Notes under the pieces: generated by a model
Database searches by the model: none
Seen by the model: the letters and a program-made list of their open reading frames with translations, nothing else
Told to the model about the DNA's origin: nothing
Origin: Planotetraspora kaengkrachanensis
GTDB taxonomy: Bacteria > Actinomycetota > Actinomycetes > Streptosporangiales > Streptosporangiaceae
Reading direction: 5' to 3'
NCBI RefSeq assembly: GCF_016862895.1
Contig: NZ_BONV01000024.1
Span: 1 to 64,000, forward strand
DNA: 64,000 nucleotides
Program-made: the position numbers and the translations under genes
Part shown: in pieces, positions 51,014-60,495 of the stretch
How positions within the stretch are numbered: the first letter of the stretch is position 1
Layout of the letters: every line of letters begins with the position of its first letter

Positions 51014-53653
51014 ATGACGGGACACAAGGCCATGCACGGTGACAGCGGGACTCGGCGCGCGCTCGCGCGTGCGCGTGACGGCAAGACGCTCGACGTCGCC
51101 GAGGCCGTCATCCTGCTTCAGGCTCGTGGCGAGGACCTCGAGGTTCTGCTCGACCACGCCTCGCGGGTCAGGGACGCCGGGCTGGCGGCGGTGGGACGGC
51201 CGGGGATCGTGACCTACAGCCGGAAGGTGTTCATCCCGCTGACGCGGCTGTGCCGGGACCGCTGCGGCTACTGCACGTTCGCCACCGCGCCGCACAAACT
51301 CGACAGTGCCTTCCTGTCGCCCGACGAGGTCCTGGAGATCGCCCGGCAGGGCGCGGCCATGGGCTGCAAGGAGGCCCTCTTCACGCTGGGCGACCGCCCG
51401 GAGGACCGGTGGCACCAGGCGCGCGAGTGGCTCGACGCGCACGGTTACGACGACACCCTGTCCTACGTCCGCGCGATGGCGATCCGCGTGCTCGAGGAGA
51501 CCGGGCTGCTCCCGCACCTCAACCCCGGCGTGATGACCTGGCGCGACCTCCAGCGGCTGAAGCCGGTCGCCCCCTCGATGGGGATGATGCTCGAGACCAC
51601 GTCGGAACGGCTGTTCGCGGAGAAGGGTCAGCCGCATTACGGCTCACCGGACAAGGACCCGGCCGTACGGCTGCGCGTGCTCGAGGACGCCGGGCGGTCC
51701 AACGTGCCGTTCACCACGGGCATCCTCATCGGCATCGGGGAGACCATCGAGGACCGGGCAGAGTCGATCTTCGCGATCCGCAGGGTGGCCCGTGAGTACG
51801 GCGGCATACAGGAGGTCATCGTCCAGAACTTCCGCGCCAAGCCCGACACGGCGATGCGCGGCATGCCGGACGCCGACCTGCAGGAACTGGCCGCGACGAT
51901 CGCCGTCGCCCGCCTCGTGCTCGGGCCGAAGGTCCGCATCCAGGCCCCGCCCAACCTGATCGGCGACGAGTTCACGCTGATGGTGCGGGCGGGCATCGAC
52001 GACTGGGGCGGCGTCTCCCCGCTGACGCCCGACCACGTCAACCCGGAGCGTCCCTGGCCGCAGATCGACGACCTCGCCGCCCGGACCGCCGACGCCGGGT
52101 TCGAGTTGCGCGAACGCCTGACGATCTACCCGGAGTACGTGCTGGCGGGTGAGCCCTGGCTCGACCCACGCCTGTTCGCCCACGTCGCTGCGTTGGCCGA
52201 CCCGGAAACGGGCCTCGCGAGGCCCGACGCCGTCCTTGAAGGCCGCCCGTGGCAGGAGCCCGACGGCGGCTTCGAGGGCGGTCTGCGGACGTCGGGCCGG
52301 TCCGACCTGCACACGGCCATCGACTCCGAGGGGCGGACGAACGACCGCCGTGACGACTTCGACGACGTCTACGGCGACTGGGACGCGCTGCGCGAGCGCC
52401 TGCCGCGCGAGAGCCGTACGGGACGGGTGGACGGGACCGTGCGGACGGCCCTCCGGCAGGCGGAGAGCGACCCCGCCGGGCTCACCGACGAGCAGGCGCT
52501 CGCGCTGCTCGACCTGGCCGGCGATCCGTCGGGGGCGGGAGCCGACGACGCGGGCCTGGACGAGTTGTGCCGGATCGCGGACGGCCTGCGACGGGAGGCC
52601 GTGGGGGACGACGTGACCTACGTCGTCAACCGCAACATCAACTTCACGAACGTCTGCTACACCGGTTGCCGGTTCTGCGCGTTCGCGCAGCGGCGCACCG
52701 ACGCGGACGCCTACACGCTGTCGCTGAGCGAGGTCGCCGACCGGGCACAGGAGGCGTGGGAGGCCGGCGCGACCGAGGTCTGCATGCAGGGCGGCATCCA
52801 CCCCGACCTGCCGGGCACCGCGTATTTCGACATCGCCCGCGCGGTCAAGGAGCGCACGCCGGAGATGCACGTCCACGCGTTCTCGCCGATGGAGGTCATC
52901 AACGGCGCGAGCCGTACGAACCTTTCGATCGCCGAGTGGCTGCACGCGGCGAAGGAGGCCGGAGTCGACTCCCTGCCGGGAACCGCCGCCGAGATCCTCG
53001 ACGACGACGTGCGATGGGTGCTCACCAAGGGCAAGCTCCCGACGCGCGAGTGGGTGGACGTCATCACCACCGCGCACAAGGTGGGCATCCCGACGACGTC
53101 GACCATGATGTACGGCCATGTGGACACCCATGATCACTGGGTGCGGCACATCAGGCTGATCCGGTCGATCCAGGAGGAGACCGGGGGCTTCAGCGAGTTC
53201 GTCCTGTTGCCGTTCGTGCACACCAGCGCCCCGATCTACCTCGCCGGGATCGCGCGGCCGGGCCCGACCGCCCGCGAGAACCGGGCCGTCCACGCGCTGG
53301 CGAGGATCATGCTGCACGGCGCGATCGGGAACATCCAGTGCTCGTGGGTCAAGCTGCGGGACGACCTGTGCCGGTCGGTGCTGGACGGCGGCGTCAACGA
53401 TCTCGGCGGGACGCTGATGGAGGAGACGATCAGCCGGATGGCGGGATCGGAGAACGGGTCCTACCGCACGATCAGCCAGATCGCCGAGATGGTGGCCCCG
53501 ACCGGGCGGCCGCTGCGGCAGCGCACCACCTCGTACGGCACGCCGAGCGCCGAGCGGGTCGAGGCGGCCGGGCGGAGCGACGGGGTGTGCGGGAGCGTCC
53601 GGCGGACGATCACCCTCGTCTCGCTGCACGAGACCGGCTCGGGGCGCCCTTGA
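51014..53653 (+). CDS. fbiC: FO synthase (7,8-didemethyl-8-hydroxy-5-deazariboflavin synthase)
   Basis: 879 residues, the single-chain fusion of CofG and CofH. It joins tyrosine and the flavin precursor 5-amino-6-ribitylamino-uracil to form FO, the F420 chromophore. Two radical-SAM cluster motifs are visible: Cys80, Cys84, Cys87 (CRDRCGYC) and Cys548, Cys552, Cys555 (CYTGCRFC). [12 protein letters not shown] and [17 protein letters not shown] are typical of the two halves. ATG start; length as in the actinobacterial family. The gap before it carries six palindromic elements shared with the fbiA-fbiB gap. Confidence 0.96.
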   Translation: MTGHKAMHGDSGTRRALARARDGKTLDVAEAVILLQARGEDLEVLLDHASRVRDAGLAAVGRPGIVTYSRKVFIPLTRLCRDRCGYCTFATAPHKLDSAFLSPDEVLEIARQGAAMGCKEALFTLGDRPEDRWHQAREWLDAHGYDDTLSYVRAMAIRVLEETGLLPHLNPGVMTWRDLQRLKPVAPSMGMMLETTSERLFAEKGQPHYGSPDKDPAVRLRVLEDAGRSNVPFTTGILIGIGETIEDRAESIFAIRRVAREYGGIQEVIVQNFRAKPDTAMRGMPDADLQELAATIAVARLVLGPKVRIQAPPNLIGDEFTLMVRAGIDDWGGVSPLTPDHVNPERPWPQIDDLAARTADAGFELRERLTIYPEYVLAGEPWLDPRLFAHVAALADPETGLARPDAVLEGRPWQEPDGGFEGGLRTSGRSDLHTAIDSEGRTNDRRDDFDDVYGDWDALRERLPRESRTGRVDGTVRTALRQAESDPAGLTDEQALALLDLAGDPSGAGADDAGLDELCRIADGLRREAVGDDVTYVVNRNINFTNVCYTGCRFCAFAQRRTDADAYTLSLSEVADRAQEAWEAGATEVCMQGGIHPDLPGTAYFDIARAVKERTPEMHVHAFSPMEVINGASRTNLSIAEWLHAAKEAGVDSLPGTAAEILDDDVRWVLTKGKLPTREWVDVITTAHKVGIPTTSTMMYGHVDTHDHWVRHIRLIRSIQEETGGFSEFVLLPFVHTSAPIYLAGIARPGPTARENRAVHALARIMLHGAIGNIQCSWVKLRDDLCRSVLDGGVNDLGGTLMEETISRMAGSENGSYRTISQIAEMVAPTGRPLRQRTTSYGTPSAERVEAAGRSDGVCGSVRRTITLVSLHETGSGRP

Positions 53654-53794
53654 GGCGTCGTCTTCGGTCGTCGTTCTGAAGCTCGTTCCCCGCTTCGTCA
53701 CTCCTCGGTCCAGAACGACGTCACGCCCCTCACAACTGGGTTATAACAAGTTCTATGTTTCCGGCCGATGGTCTTGCGCCCCGTGTGGTCGTGC

Positions 53795-53822
53795 TTGACA
53801 CAATCATGGCTTCGAGTAAGGA
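53795..53822 (+). promoter_or_regulatory. candidate promoter for the solute-binding/vWA gene
   Basis: TTGACA (53795-53800), 16 bases, TAAGGA (53817-53822), 22 bases before the ATG at 53845. Good -35, weak -10 match. Inferred from sequence only. Confidence 0.4.
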
Positions 53823-53844
53823 AACTTGACCGACGTTGTGAGGG

Positions 53845-55611
53845 ATGGTCACCGTGCGATCCGGTCGTCACCGCACCGGTTTCACCGCCGAACGGCGCCG
53901 CCGGCAGGCCATGTGGCGGGGCGCCGTGTCGAGTGTCGCCGTCGTGGCCGTCCTGGCGGCAGCGGTCTACGCCGTCGTGGACAAGGCGGGTGGAGCGTGC
54001 TCCGCACGGGATCCGATCGTCGTCAGCGTGGCGTCGGCGGTGGACGTGGCACCCCCCGTGATGGAGGCGGCTGATGGGTTCAACGCGTCGAACGCCGGGG
54101 TGGACGGCCGCTGCGTGCTGGTCCAGGTGGCCGAACAGCCTCCCGCGCCGGTCCTGCGTACGCTCATCGGCGAGCGCGCGGGGGTGCTTCCCGGCAGGCC
54201 TGACGGCTGGGTCGCCGACTCGACCGCCTGGGTGCGGCTCGCCCGCAAGCAGGGGGCCGAGCACGTCGCGGACGGGGAGACCGTCGTCGCGACCTCGCCG
54301 CTGGTGTTCGCCACCACGCGGGCGCTCGCCAGGAAGTTCGCGGCCGGCCGTACGGCGATGAGCTGGAACATGGTCTTCCCCGCCACCGTCCACGGGCGGT
54401 TGCAGCCGACCGAGGACGAGCCGGACATCGTGCGGATCCCCGATCCTTCGACGTCCGGAGCGGGCATCGCGACCGTCGCCGCCGCCCGCGACCTCGTGGG
54501 GACGGGGGAGCAGGCGGACAAGGACCTCACCGCCTTCGTCCGGATGGCCCAGGCAGGATCGGCTCCGGACTACAGGAGCACCCTGGCCGCCGTGGGCGAG
54601 TCGGGGTTGTGGAGCCGTCCGGTCGCCATCGTCCCCGAGCAGACGGTCTGGGCGCACAACCGCGACGTCACGATCGAGCCCGTGGCCGCCCTCCAGCCCA
54701 CAGAGGGGACGATCGACCTCGACTATCCGTACGTGGTGACGGCGGCAGACGACGACAAGGCCGAGGGTTCGCGGCTGTTCGCGCAGTGGTTGCGCAGGCC
54801 CGCCGTCCAGGAGGAGATGCGCCACGACGGCTTCCGGACCGCGGACGGGCAGGAACCTCCGTACTGGCCGGGCACCGACATCCCGGTCGAGCAGCCCAAG
54901 CCCCGGCCGTCAATCACTCCCGAGGTGATCGACGAGGCGCTGGACGCCTGGAGCCGCCTGGCCCCGCCGAGCCGCATCCTCGTCCTCGCCGACGCGTCGA
55001 AGGAGACGGCGGCGCCCGTCCGGGACGGCGGCGGCACACGGCACGAGGTCGCGGTGGAGGCCGCCACGGTCGGGCTGCAACTGTTCCCCGACGGGACAGA
55101 TCTCGGGCTGTGGGAGTTCGCCAGGGACCTCGACGGCGACGCGGACGAGCGCGAACTCGTCAGTCTCGGCCCCATCACGGAGCCGGCCGGCGGGCAGGAG
55201 ATCCGGCGGACCGAACTGCTGCGAAGGATCCAGGCGACCACGGTCTCGGCCCACAGGTCGAGTTCGCTCTACGACGCGATCCTCCGCGGCTTCCGCTCGG
55301 TGTCCGAGGGTTACGACCCCCTGATGAACAACTCGCTGCTTCTGCTGACCGCGGGCCACGACGACGGCAGGGGCGTCTCCCGGGAGCGGCTCGTCGAGGC
55401 GTTGCGTGAGGAGTGGAACCCGGACCGGCCCGTCCAGGTCATCGTGGTCGCGTTCGGCGAGGGGGCCGACCAGGGGGCGCTGAACGAGATCGTCTCCGTG
55501 ACCAACGGCCAGCTCTACGTCGCACGGGAGCCGGGCCAGATCATCGACGTGTTCCTGTCCGCTCTGGCCCGGCGTCTGTGTCATCCCATCTGCGAGTCGC
55601 CGAACAGCTGA
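53845..55611 (+). CDS. membrane-anchored solute-binding and von Willebrand A domain protein
   Basis: 588 residues: basic cytoplasmic start, one membrane helix (about 27-47), an extracellular periplasmic-binding-like domain (about 55-350) and a vWA domain (about 370-580). The vWA metal site begins LADASKET, so the DxSxS signature ends in Glu instead of Ser and metal binding may be weak. TLTAGHDD-type sequence marks a later strand. Actinomycetes often have such fusions; the role is unknown. It sits between fbiC and fbiB, transcribed toward fbiB. GAGGG precedes the ATG closely. Confidence 0.82.
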   Translation: MVTVRSGRHRTGFTAERRRRQAMWRGAVSSVAVVAVLAAAVYAVVDKAGGACSARDPIVVSVASAVDVAPPVMEAADGFNASNAGVDGRCVLVQVAEQPPAPVLRTLIGERAGVLPGRPDGWVADSTAWVRLARKQGAEHVADGETVVATSPLVFATTRALARKFAAGRTAMSWNMVFPATVHGRLQPTEDEPDIVRIPDPSTSGAGIATVAAARDLVGTGEQADKDLTAFVRMAQAGSAPDYRSTLAAVGESGLWSRPVAIVPEQTVWAHNRDVTIEPVAALQPTEGTIDLDYPYVVTAADDDKAEGSRLFAQWLRRPAVQEEMRHDGFRTADGQEPPYWPGTDIPVEQPKPRPSITPEVIDEALDAWSRLAPPSRILVLADASKETAAPVRDGGGTRHEVAVEAATVGLQLFPDGTDLGLWEFARDLDGDADERELVSLGPITEPAGGQEIRRTELLRRIQATTVSAHRSSSLYDAILRGFRSVSEGYDPLMNNSLLLLTAGHDDGRGVSRERLVEALREEWNPDRPVQVIVVAFGEGADQGALNEIVSVTNGQLYVAREPGQIIDVFLSALARRLCHPICESPNS

Positions 55612-55649
55612 TGGGTGCTTTAGTACTATTTGTCGTGGTTTAGGATGAT

Positions 55650-56930
55650 TCAGCGGGTGACAATGAAGTCGCCCGCATCTCTGTGTGCCCGCTGGCGCGC
55701 CGGGCCCGCCGCGTGGCCGACGGCCACCGCGCCCATCGGATCCCAGTTCTGCGGCAGATCGAGCACCTTGCGCACGACGTCGCGGCAGAACATCGTGGAC
55801 GACACCCAGGCGGACCCGAGCCCCTCGACCGCGAGCTGTACGAGCAGGTTCTGCACGCCCGCCCCGGTGGCCACCACGAACATCTCCCGCTCGGACGCGT
55901 TCCTCCGCTCGTCGCGATAGGTGTGCGAACCATCCATGACCAGGCAGGGGACCACGAGGTAGGGCGCGTTCCTCAGCACGTCTCCCCGCTTGACCCGCCG
56001 GGCGATCGACTCCTCGCTGAAGCCGTCGGAGCGCAGGTCGTCGATCCAGGCCGCCCTCATCGCGTCGAGCAACTCCGTACGGGCCTCCGGGGTCTCCAGC
56101 AGCACGAACCGCCACGGCGTCGTGTGATGAGGGGCGGGCGCGGCCACGGCGGCGGCGACCGCCCGCCGTACGGCGGCGGGGTCGACCGCCTCGTCGGAGA
56201 ACTCGCGGATCGTCCGGCGGGCGAAGACGACGTCGGCCGAGCCGTACCGGAACATGTCCTCGTCCGCGGGCCGGATGAGCACGCGGGCGCCGGGCCCCTC
56301 GTCGGCGGTGACCAGCTCAGCGAGGCCCCGCACGATCGCGACGGGGACGCCGCCGAGCTTGCCCTTCACCAGTTCGCCCGCCGCGGCGATCTCGTCGGCC
56401 AGCGCGGTGACCGTGGCGTTGAGCGGGTTGCCGTAGGCGTCCGTCTTGCCGCGGAGGTCGTCGAGGGGGCGCACGCCCGCGGCGCCGATCGCCACATCGG
56501 TCAGGCCGTGCCGCCAGGGCCGCCCGAAGGTGTCCGAGACGATCACGCCGACCTCGACGCCCAGCGTCTCGCGCAGCCCGTCCCTGATCCGCCGGGCGGA
56601 GCCGTCGGGGTCCTCGGGCAGCAGCAGGATCGTCCCCGGCGCGGTGTTGGAGGCGTCGACGCCCGCCGCGGCCATGACGAAACCATGCCGGGTCTGCGCG
56701 ATGACGGTCTCTCCGCGTCGCGCCACGACGCGGACGGACTCCTCCTCGATCGCGGCGGTACGGCTGTCGCCCGCGCGGACGCGGCCCTCGGCCTTGCTCA
56801 CGATCTTCGAGGTGACGACGAGGATGTCGCCGTCCTCGAGAGCGGGGACGGCTCGCGCCACGAGACGTGCGATGTCGTCCCCGGCCTGGACCTCGGGCAG
56901 TCCGGCGATGCCGGTGATGGTGATGGCCAC
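55650..56930 (-). CDS. fbiB: F420:gamma-glutamyl ligase with C-terminal FMN domain
   Basis: 426 residues. The CofE domain (about 1-240) has [14 protein letters not shown], the GVDASN turn and [18 protein letters not shown]. The nitroreductase-fold domain (about 245-426) has [13 protein letters not shown] and [17 protein letters not shown]. It adds glutamates to F420-0 and, with the C-terminal domain, reduces dehydro-F420 using FMNH2. GTG 56930 with AGAGGAA upstream. It lies downstream of fbiA on the same strand after a 153-base gap filled with palindromic elements. Confidence 0.95.
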   Translation of the reverse strand: MAITITGIAGLPEVQAGDDIARLVARAVPALEDGDILVVTSKIVSKAEGRVRAGDSRTAAIEEESVRVVARRGETVIAQTRHGFVMAAAGVDASNTAPGTILLLPEDPDGSARRIRDGLRETLGVEVGVIVSDTFGRPWRHGLTDVAIGAAGVRPLDDLRGKTDAYGNPLNATVTALADEIAAAGELVKGKLGGVPVAIVRGLAELVTADEGPGARVLIRPADEDMFRYGSADVVFARRTIREFSDEAVDPAAVRRAVAAAVAAPAPHHTTPWRFVLLETPEARTELLDAMRAAWIDDLRSDGFSEESIARRVKRGDVLRNAPYLVVPCLVMDGSHTYRDERRNASEREMFVVATGAGVQNLLVQLAVEGLGSAWVSSTMFCRDVVRKVLDLPQNWDPMGAVAVGHAAGPARQRAHRDAGDFIVTR

Positions 56931-56970
56931 GGGTTCCTCTCAGAGCGTGTTCTCGGCAGAGGGTCTTCTC

Positions 56971-57088
56971 TGCATGATCACAAAATGCCTTTTCGCTGGT
57001 GGGTGCGACCGCCACCGAAAGTGTGCATGATCATGTCCGAGGTTTTCGCAGGTGGCGAGGCCGATCCCCGAACCTGTGCATGATCACG
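56971..57088. repeat. three TGCATGATCAC-type elements between fbiB and fbiA
   Basis: TGCATGATCAC at 56971-56981, TGTGCATGATCAT at 57022-57034, and a full CGAACCTGTGCATGATCACG at 57069-57088 that overlaps the fbiA stop codon. All three are in the same orientation. The last is identical over 20 bases to the copy at 50870-50889 before fbiC. Confidence 0.85.
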
Positions 57089-58022
57089 CGCGGAGGGTGT
57101 GGGCGAGGGCGAGGGCCGCGGCGGCGATGTCCCTCGTCGCCTCGGGGGAGTTCATGAGCAGGGGCCTGGCCTCGACGGTCACGCCGTCCAGGGCGACGCC
57201 CTTGTCCTCCTCGGCCACGAGCCACCCGTCGACGAGGCGGGAGCCGTACAGCTCGAGCACCGCCTGGGCGCTGGTCTCGACGCCGATCGCGGTCAGGCAG
57301 GCGTCGGCCATGCCCCGCACCGGCGCGCCGCCGATGATCGGCGAGACGCCGACGACCGTCTTGTCCTCCACCGCCGCCCGGATGCCCGGGATCTGGAGGA
57401 TGGTGCCGATGCTGACGACGGGGTTCGACGGGGGCAGGATCACCACGTCCGCCGCCCCGATCGCCTCGAGGACGCCGGGGGCGGGGACGGCCTCGTCCGC
57501 GCCCACCAGGCTGATCTGCTCGGCCGGGACCGACGCCCGCAGCCTGACCCACCACTCCTGGAAGTGGACGGCCCGCCGGCCGTTCTCGTCGGAGATGACC
57601 ACATGGGTCTCGGTCCGGTCGTCGGACATCGGAAGAAGCCGCACGCCCGGCTGCCAGCGGTCGCACAACGCCTGGGTCACCTGGGAGAGCGGATAGCCGG
57701 CCGCGAGCATCTGGCTCCGCACGATGTGGGTCGCGAAGTCACGGTCGCCGAGGCCGAACCACTGCGGCTCCATGCCGTAGGCCGCCAGTTCCTCCTTGAC
57801 GACGTGGCTCTCGCCCACCCTGCCCCAGCCCTGCTCCTCGTCGATCCCGCCGCCGAGGGTGTACATGACGGTGTCCAGGTCAGGGCAGACCCGGAGGCCG
57901 AAGAGGGTGATGTCGTCACCGGTGTTCCCGATGACGGTGATGTCGGAGCCGGGGGCCGCAGCCTTGAGGCCGCGGAGGAAGCGGGCGCCGCCGATTCCTC
58001 CTGCCAGGGACACGATGCGCAT
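57084..58022 (-). CDS. fbiA: phosphoenolpyruvyl/lactyl transferase of F420 synthesis
   Basis: 312 residues, CofD family. It transfers phosphoenolpyruvate (from its guanylyl-activated form) to FO, giving dehydro-F420-0. Motifs are the N-terminal VSLAGGIGGARFLRGLKA, VIGNTGDDITLFGLRVCPDLDTVMYTLGG and the loop GWGRVGESH; ILPPSNPVVSIGTIL is the GDP-binding region. ATG start gives the family-typical beginning. It is the first gene of the fbiA-fbiB unit and divergent from the Q/G/Y-rich protein gene. Confidence 0.95.
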   Translation of the reverse strand: MRIVSLAGGIGGARFLRGLKAAAPGSDITVIGNTGDDITLFGLRVCPDLDTVMYTLGGGIDEEQGWGRVGESHVVKEELAAYGMEPQWFGLGDRDFATHIVRSQMLAAGYPLSQVTQALCDRWQPGVRLLPMSDDRTETHVVISDENGRRAVHFQEWWVRLRASVPAEQISLVGADEAVPAPGVLEAIGAADVVILPPSNPVVSIGTILQIPGIRAAVEDKTVVGVSPIIGGAPVRGMADACLTAIGVETSAQAVLELYGSRLVDGWLVAEEDKGVALDGVTVEARPLLMNSPEATRDIAAAALALAHTLRA

Positions 58023-58195
58023 GGACGACAGTCTTCCACCGGCGGTTCAGCGGACTGCGAACACCCACCCCCCGATTTGTGCGTCAAACGGGGCTATATC
58101 GTCTTACGAGCAGAATGAGGTTCTTGGGTCAGCCGACACTAATGTCTGGCATGTGGGAAACTGCCCTGGTGTCTTCTGGACCGATGGGGGTAGTT

Positions 58196-59824
58196 GTGCT
58201 CAAGGTCGATATCAGACGGTTGCGTGAGCCGGCCGCGCTGGTCATGCTCGCGGTCGTGGCCACGAACGTCCTCGTCGGCCTCGTGCGGCTGCTCGCGCCC
58301 TCCGGATCCGGGGCGGCGGCGAACTCGTTCGCGTTGCGCTCAGCCACCGCTCTGAGGACCTTCACGTCGCCCCTGTACGTCATCCTCATCGTGGTCGCGG
58401 TCCTGCTCGTCAGCAGGTTCGGCGAGCGGACGGCACGGGCCCAGCTGGTCGACCGCCTCGCCGCGGGCACGCTCGGTCTCTCCCTCCTGTTCAGCGTGAT
58501 CACCACGCTCGGCGTGCTGTTCGGCGGCGACGCCCTCGACTTCCGGGACAAGTTCGAGAGCCTGATCGTCGGCCTCCCGTCGGCCGGCCTGGTGTTCCTC
58601 GGCCTGGCCTTCGTGATCAATTCGGCCAAGGGGATCCCGGCGGCCGCCTGGTCGGGTACGAGCGGCGGGGAGGCCGGTTACGACGCCCAGCGCGCCGGCA
58701 ACGGTTACCCCCAGGATCCGTACGCCTCCCAGGGCTATGCCCAGGGATACGGGCAGGCGCCCCAGGGACAGCCGGCCGCCTCCGACGGCGCGGCGGCGTA
58801 CGGTCAGCTGGCCGCTCCGGTCGACGGTCAGTACGCCGCCCAGGACCCCTATGGCTCGCTGTACGCCGACAGGTCGCAGGCGGACGCGTACGGCGCGCAG
58901 GCGGCGTATCCGCAGCAGGCCGCGCAGGGAACGCCCGCGCAGCCGCAGCAACAGGACTTCCAGACGGGCGTGCTCTTCACGGACCCGTACGTAGCGGGCT
59001 ACCAGCAGGACCAGTCCGGCGGGCAGGCGTCCGGCGCCAACCAGGGATACGGCGCGAACGCGACCGGCGCCGCGCCGTACGGTCAGCAGCCCGGTCAGCA
59101 GGCCGACTCCACGACCCCCGGCCAGGCGTACGAGAACTACCCCCAGAACCCGGGATACGACCAGTACGGCTACGGCGCCCAGCAGCCGCAGGCCGGCGGC
59201 TACCCGCAGCAGCCGACCGGCGGCCAGCAGGACGGCGTCGGGTTCGCACAGGCTCAGGGAACGGAGGGGCAGGGGTTCGCCCAGGGCTCCTACCAGGACC
59301 CCGGCTTCGGCCAGTCCGGCTCCCACGCCGCCCCCACCCAGGGCGACCCCGCCCAGCAGTACGGCCAGCAGGGCGGGTCGCCGTTCTCCGGCTACTCGGG
59401 CCCGCAGTTCGCGGCCGGCGCGGACGCGCCGTCCCAGTCCCCCTACGAGCAGACCGCCGACCCCCGGGAGCAGCAGCTCGCCCAGGCCTACCAGCAGGCG
59501 CAGAGCTACCAGCAGCTCGGGACGCCCACCGACTATCCCCCCACGCCCGCCGCACCCCCGGCGGCGGACTACTACGGCAACCCGCTGGGCCACCCTCAGC
59601 AGGAGTCGTACACCGCGCCCTCCGACCAGCAGACCACCCGCCTCGACCCGCCCGCCTACCAGGGAGACGCGCTCAGCGGCCCCGGCAGGAGGGAGGAGCC
59701 TCTCGACCCGACGGCCATCTACGCCCCCGAACGGTCCCAGGCAAAGTATGAGGAAGGTTCCGGCACTGATCAGGCAGGGCACAGAGCCGACACCAACCCC
59801 CATTGGTATGGTTCCGAACGCTGA
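58196..59824 (+). CDS. membrane protein with prion-like Q/G/Y/A-rich C-terminal domain
   Basis: 542 residues: four predicted helices (about 10-150), then about 390 residues made almost only of Q, G, Y, A, P and S with spaced Tyr (QGYAQGYGQAPQGQ-type units). This tail is probably disordered and cytoplasmic. No enzymatic domain is seen. GTG 58196 has GGGGG five bases upstream; ATG 58184 is the alternative. It is divergent from fbiA and upstream of whiB2. Function unknown; such tails can drive protein clustering, here inference only. Confidence 0.75.
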   Translation: MLKVDIRRLREPAALVMLAVVATNVLVGLVRLLAPSGSGAAANSFALRSATALRTFTSPLYVILIVVAVLLVSRFGERTARAQLVDRLAAGTLGLSLLFSVITTLGVLFGGDALDFRDKFESLIVGLPSAGLVFLGLAFVINSAKGIPAAAWSGTSGGEAGYDAQRAGNGYPQDPYASQGYAQGYGQAPQGQPAASDGAAAYGQLAAPVDGQYAAQDPYGSLYADRSQADAYGAQAAYPQQAAQGTPAQPQQQDFQTGVLFTDPYVAGYQQDQSGGQASGANQGYGANATGAAPYGQQPGQQADSTTPGQAYENYPQNPGYDQYGYGAQQPQAGGYPQQPTGGQQDGVGFAQAQGTEGQGFAQGSYQDPGFGQSGSHAAPTQGDPAQQYGQQGGSPFSGYSGPQFAAGADAPSQSPYEQTADPREQQLAQAYQQAQSYQQLGTPTDYPPTPAAPPAADYYGNPLGHPQQESYTAPSDQQTTRLDPPAYQGDALSGPGRREEPLDPTAIYAPERSQAKYEEGSGTDQAGHRADTNPHWYGSER

Positions 59825-59890
59825 TAGGACCGAACAACTGGGCGTACGAACCGGGGCAAGCGCGTCTTTCCCCGGGTATCGTTATGCCGC

Positions 59891-59920
59891 TTGACGCCAC
59901 ACGCGGCACGCGCGTGTAAT
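59891..59920 (+). promoter_or_regulatory. candidate whiB promoter
   Basis: TTGACG (59891-59896), 18 bases, TGTAAT (59915-59920). The predicted start would be near 59928, about 90 bases before the ATG and just before a hairpin. Sequence match only. Confidence 0.4.
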
Positions 59921-59935
59921 TACAGACGTGTTGTT

Positions 59936-59968
59936 ACGCCTCCCCGAGGGTGGGTACGGGGGAGGCGT
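59936..59968 (+). terminator. hairpin between the Q-rich gene and whiB
   Basis: ACGCCTCCCC (59936-59945) pairs with GGGGAGGCGT (59959-59968), then TCTT. It lies 112 bases after the previous stop and 48 before the whiB ATG. It may terminate the previous transcript or, if the promoter at 59891 is real, be a leader hairpin of whiB mRNA. Confidence 0.6.
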
Positions 59969-60015
59969 TCTTGGGGGGCTCCATAGTGGGCGGGCGAGCG
60001 ACAGGGAGGTGTGCA

Positions 60016-60273
60016 ATGGCCGATCCGGTCATGGCACAGGCGCTCGATGGTGAGGATCTCGGGTGGCAGGAGCGCGCCTTGTGCGCTCAGACCGACCCCG
60101 AGGCGTTCTTTCCCGAGAAGGGTGGCTCCACCAGAGAAGCCAAGAAGGTGTGCCGTTCGTGCGAGGTACGGGCGGAGTGCCTGGAATACGCGCTCGAGCA
60201 CGATGAGCGCTTCGGCATCTGGGGTGGGCTCTCGGAGCGGGAAAGGCGCAGGATCAAGCGTCAGGCTGTTTGA
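60016..60273 (+). CDS. whiB2: WhiB-family iron-sulfur regulator (WhiB2/WhmD type)
   Basis: 85 residues. The four cluster cysteines are Cys23, Cys46, Cys49 and Cys55 (CRSCEVRAEC), followed by the GIWGGLSERERR turn and the basic RRIKRQ tail used for DNA binding. A [4Fe-4S] protein that works with the sigma factor; the WhiB2/WhiB orthologue controls septation and sporulation in actinomycetes. Assignment to this subgroup rests on the length, Cys spacing and neighbourhood with fbiA/fbiB. GGGAGG precedes the ATG by six bases. Confidence 0.92.
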   Translation: MADPVMAQALDGEDLGWQERALCAQTDPEAFFPEKGGSTREAKKVCRSCEVRAECLEYALEHDERFGIWGGLSERERRRIKRQAV

Positions 60274-60310
60274 ACCATCTCGAGAACCATCTTGAGAACC
60301 ACGTTGTGGA

Positions 60311-60364
60311 CACTGGGCGGGGGCCACACGTTCCGTAACAGGAACGCGTGACCCCCGCCCAGTG
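60311..60364 (+). terminator. long hairpin downstream of whiB2
   Basis: CACTGGGCGGGGG and CCCCCGCCCAGTG form a 13-base perfect outer stem. An inner CGTTCC/GGAACG stem lies inside it. It starts 38 bases after the whiB2 stop. No T-tract, as is common in high-GC actinomycetes. Confidence 0.7.
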
Positions 60365-60495
60365 CGTCACGTGGGTCATCAGCCGGTTCGCGACGGGGTC
60401 GCGCTGATCTAACGGTTCGGCGCACGTGTGATCGGCCGTCCTGGGGTTGCCGTATCGTGGTCGGCGCTCAGCTTGACGACCCCCAAGGACCTGAC

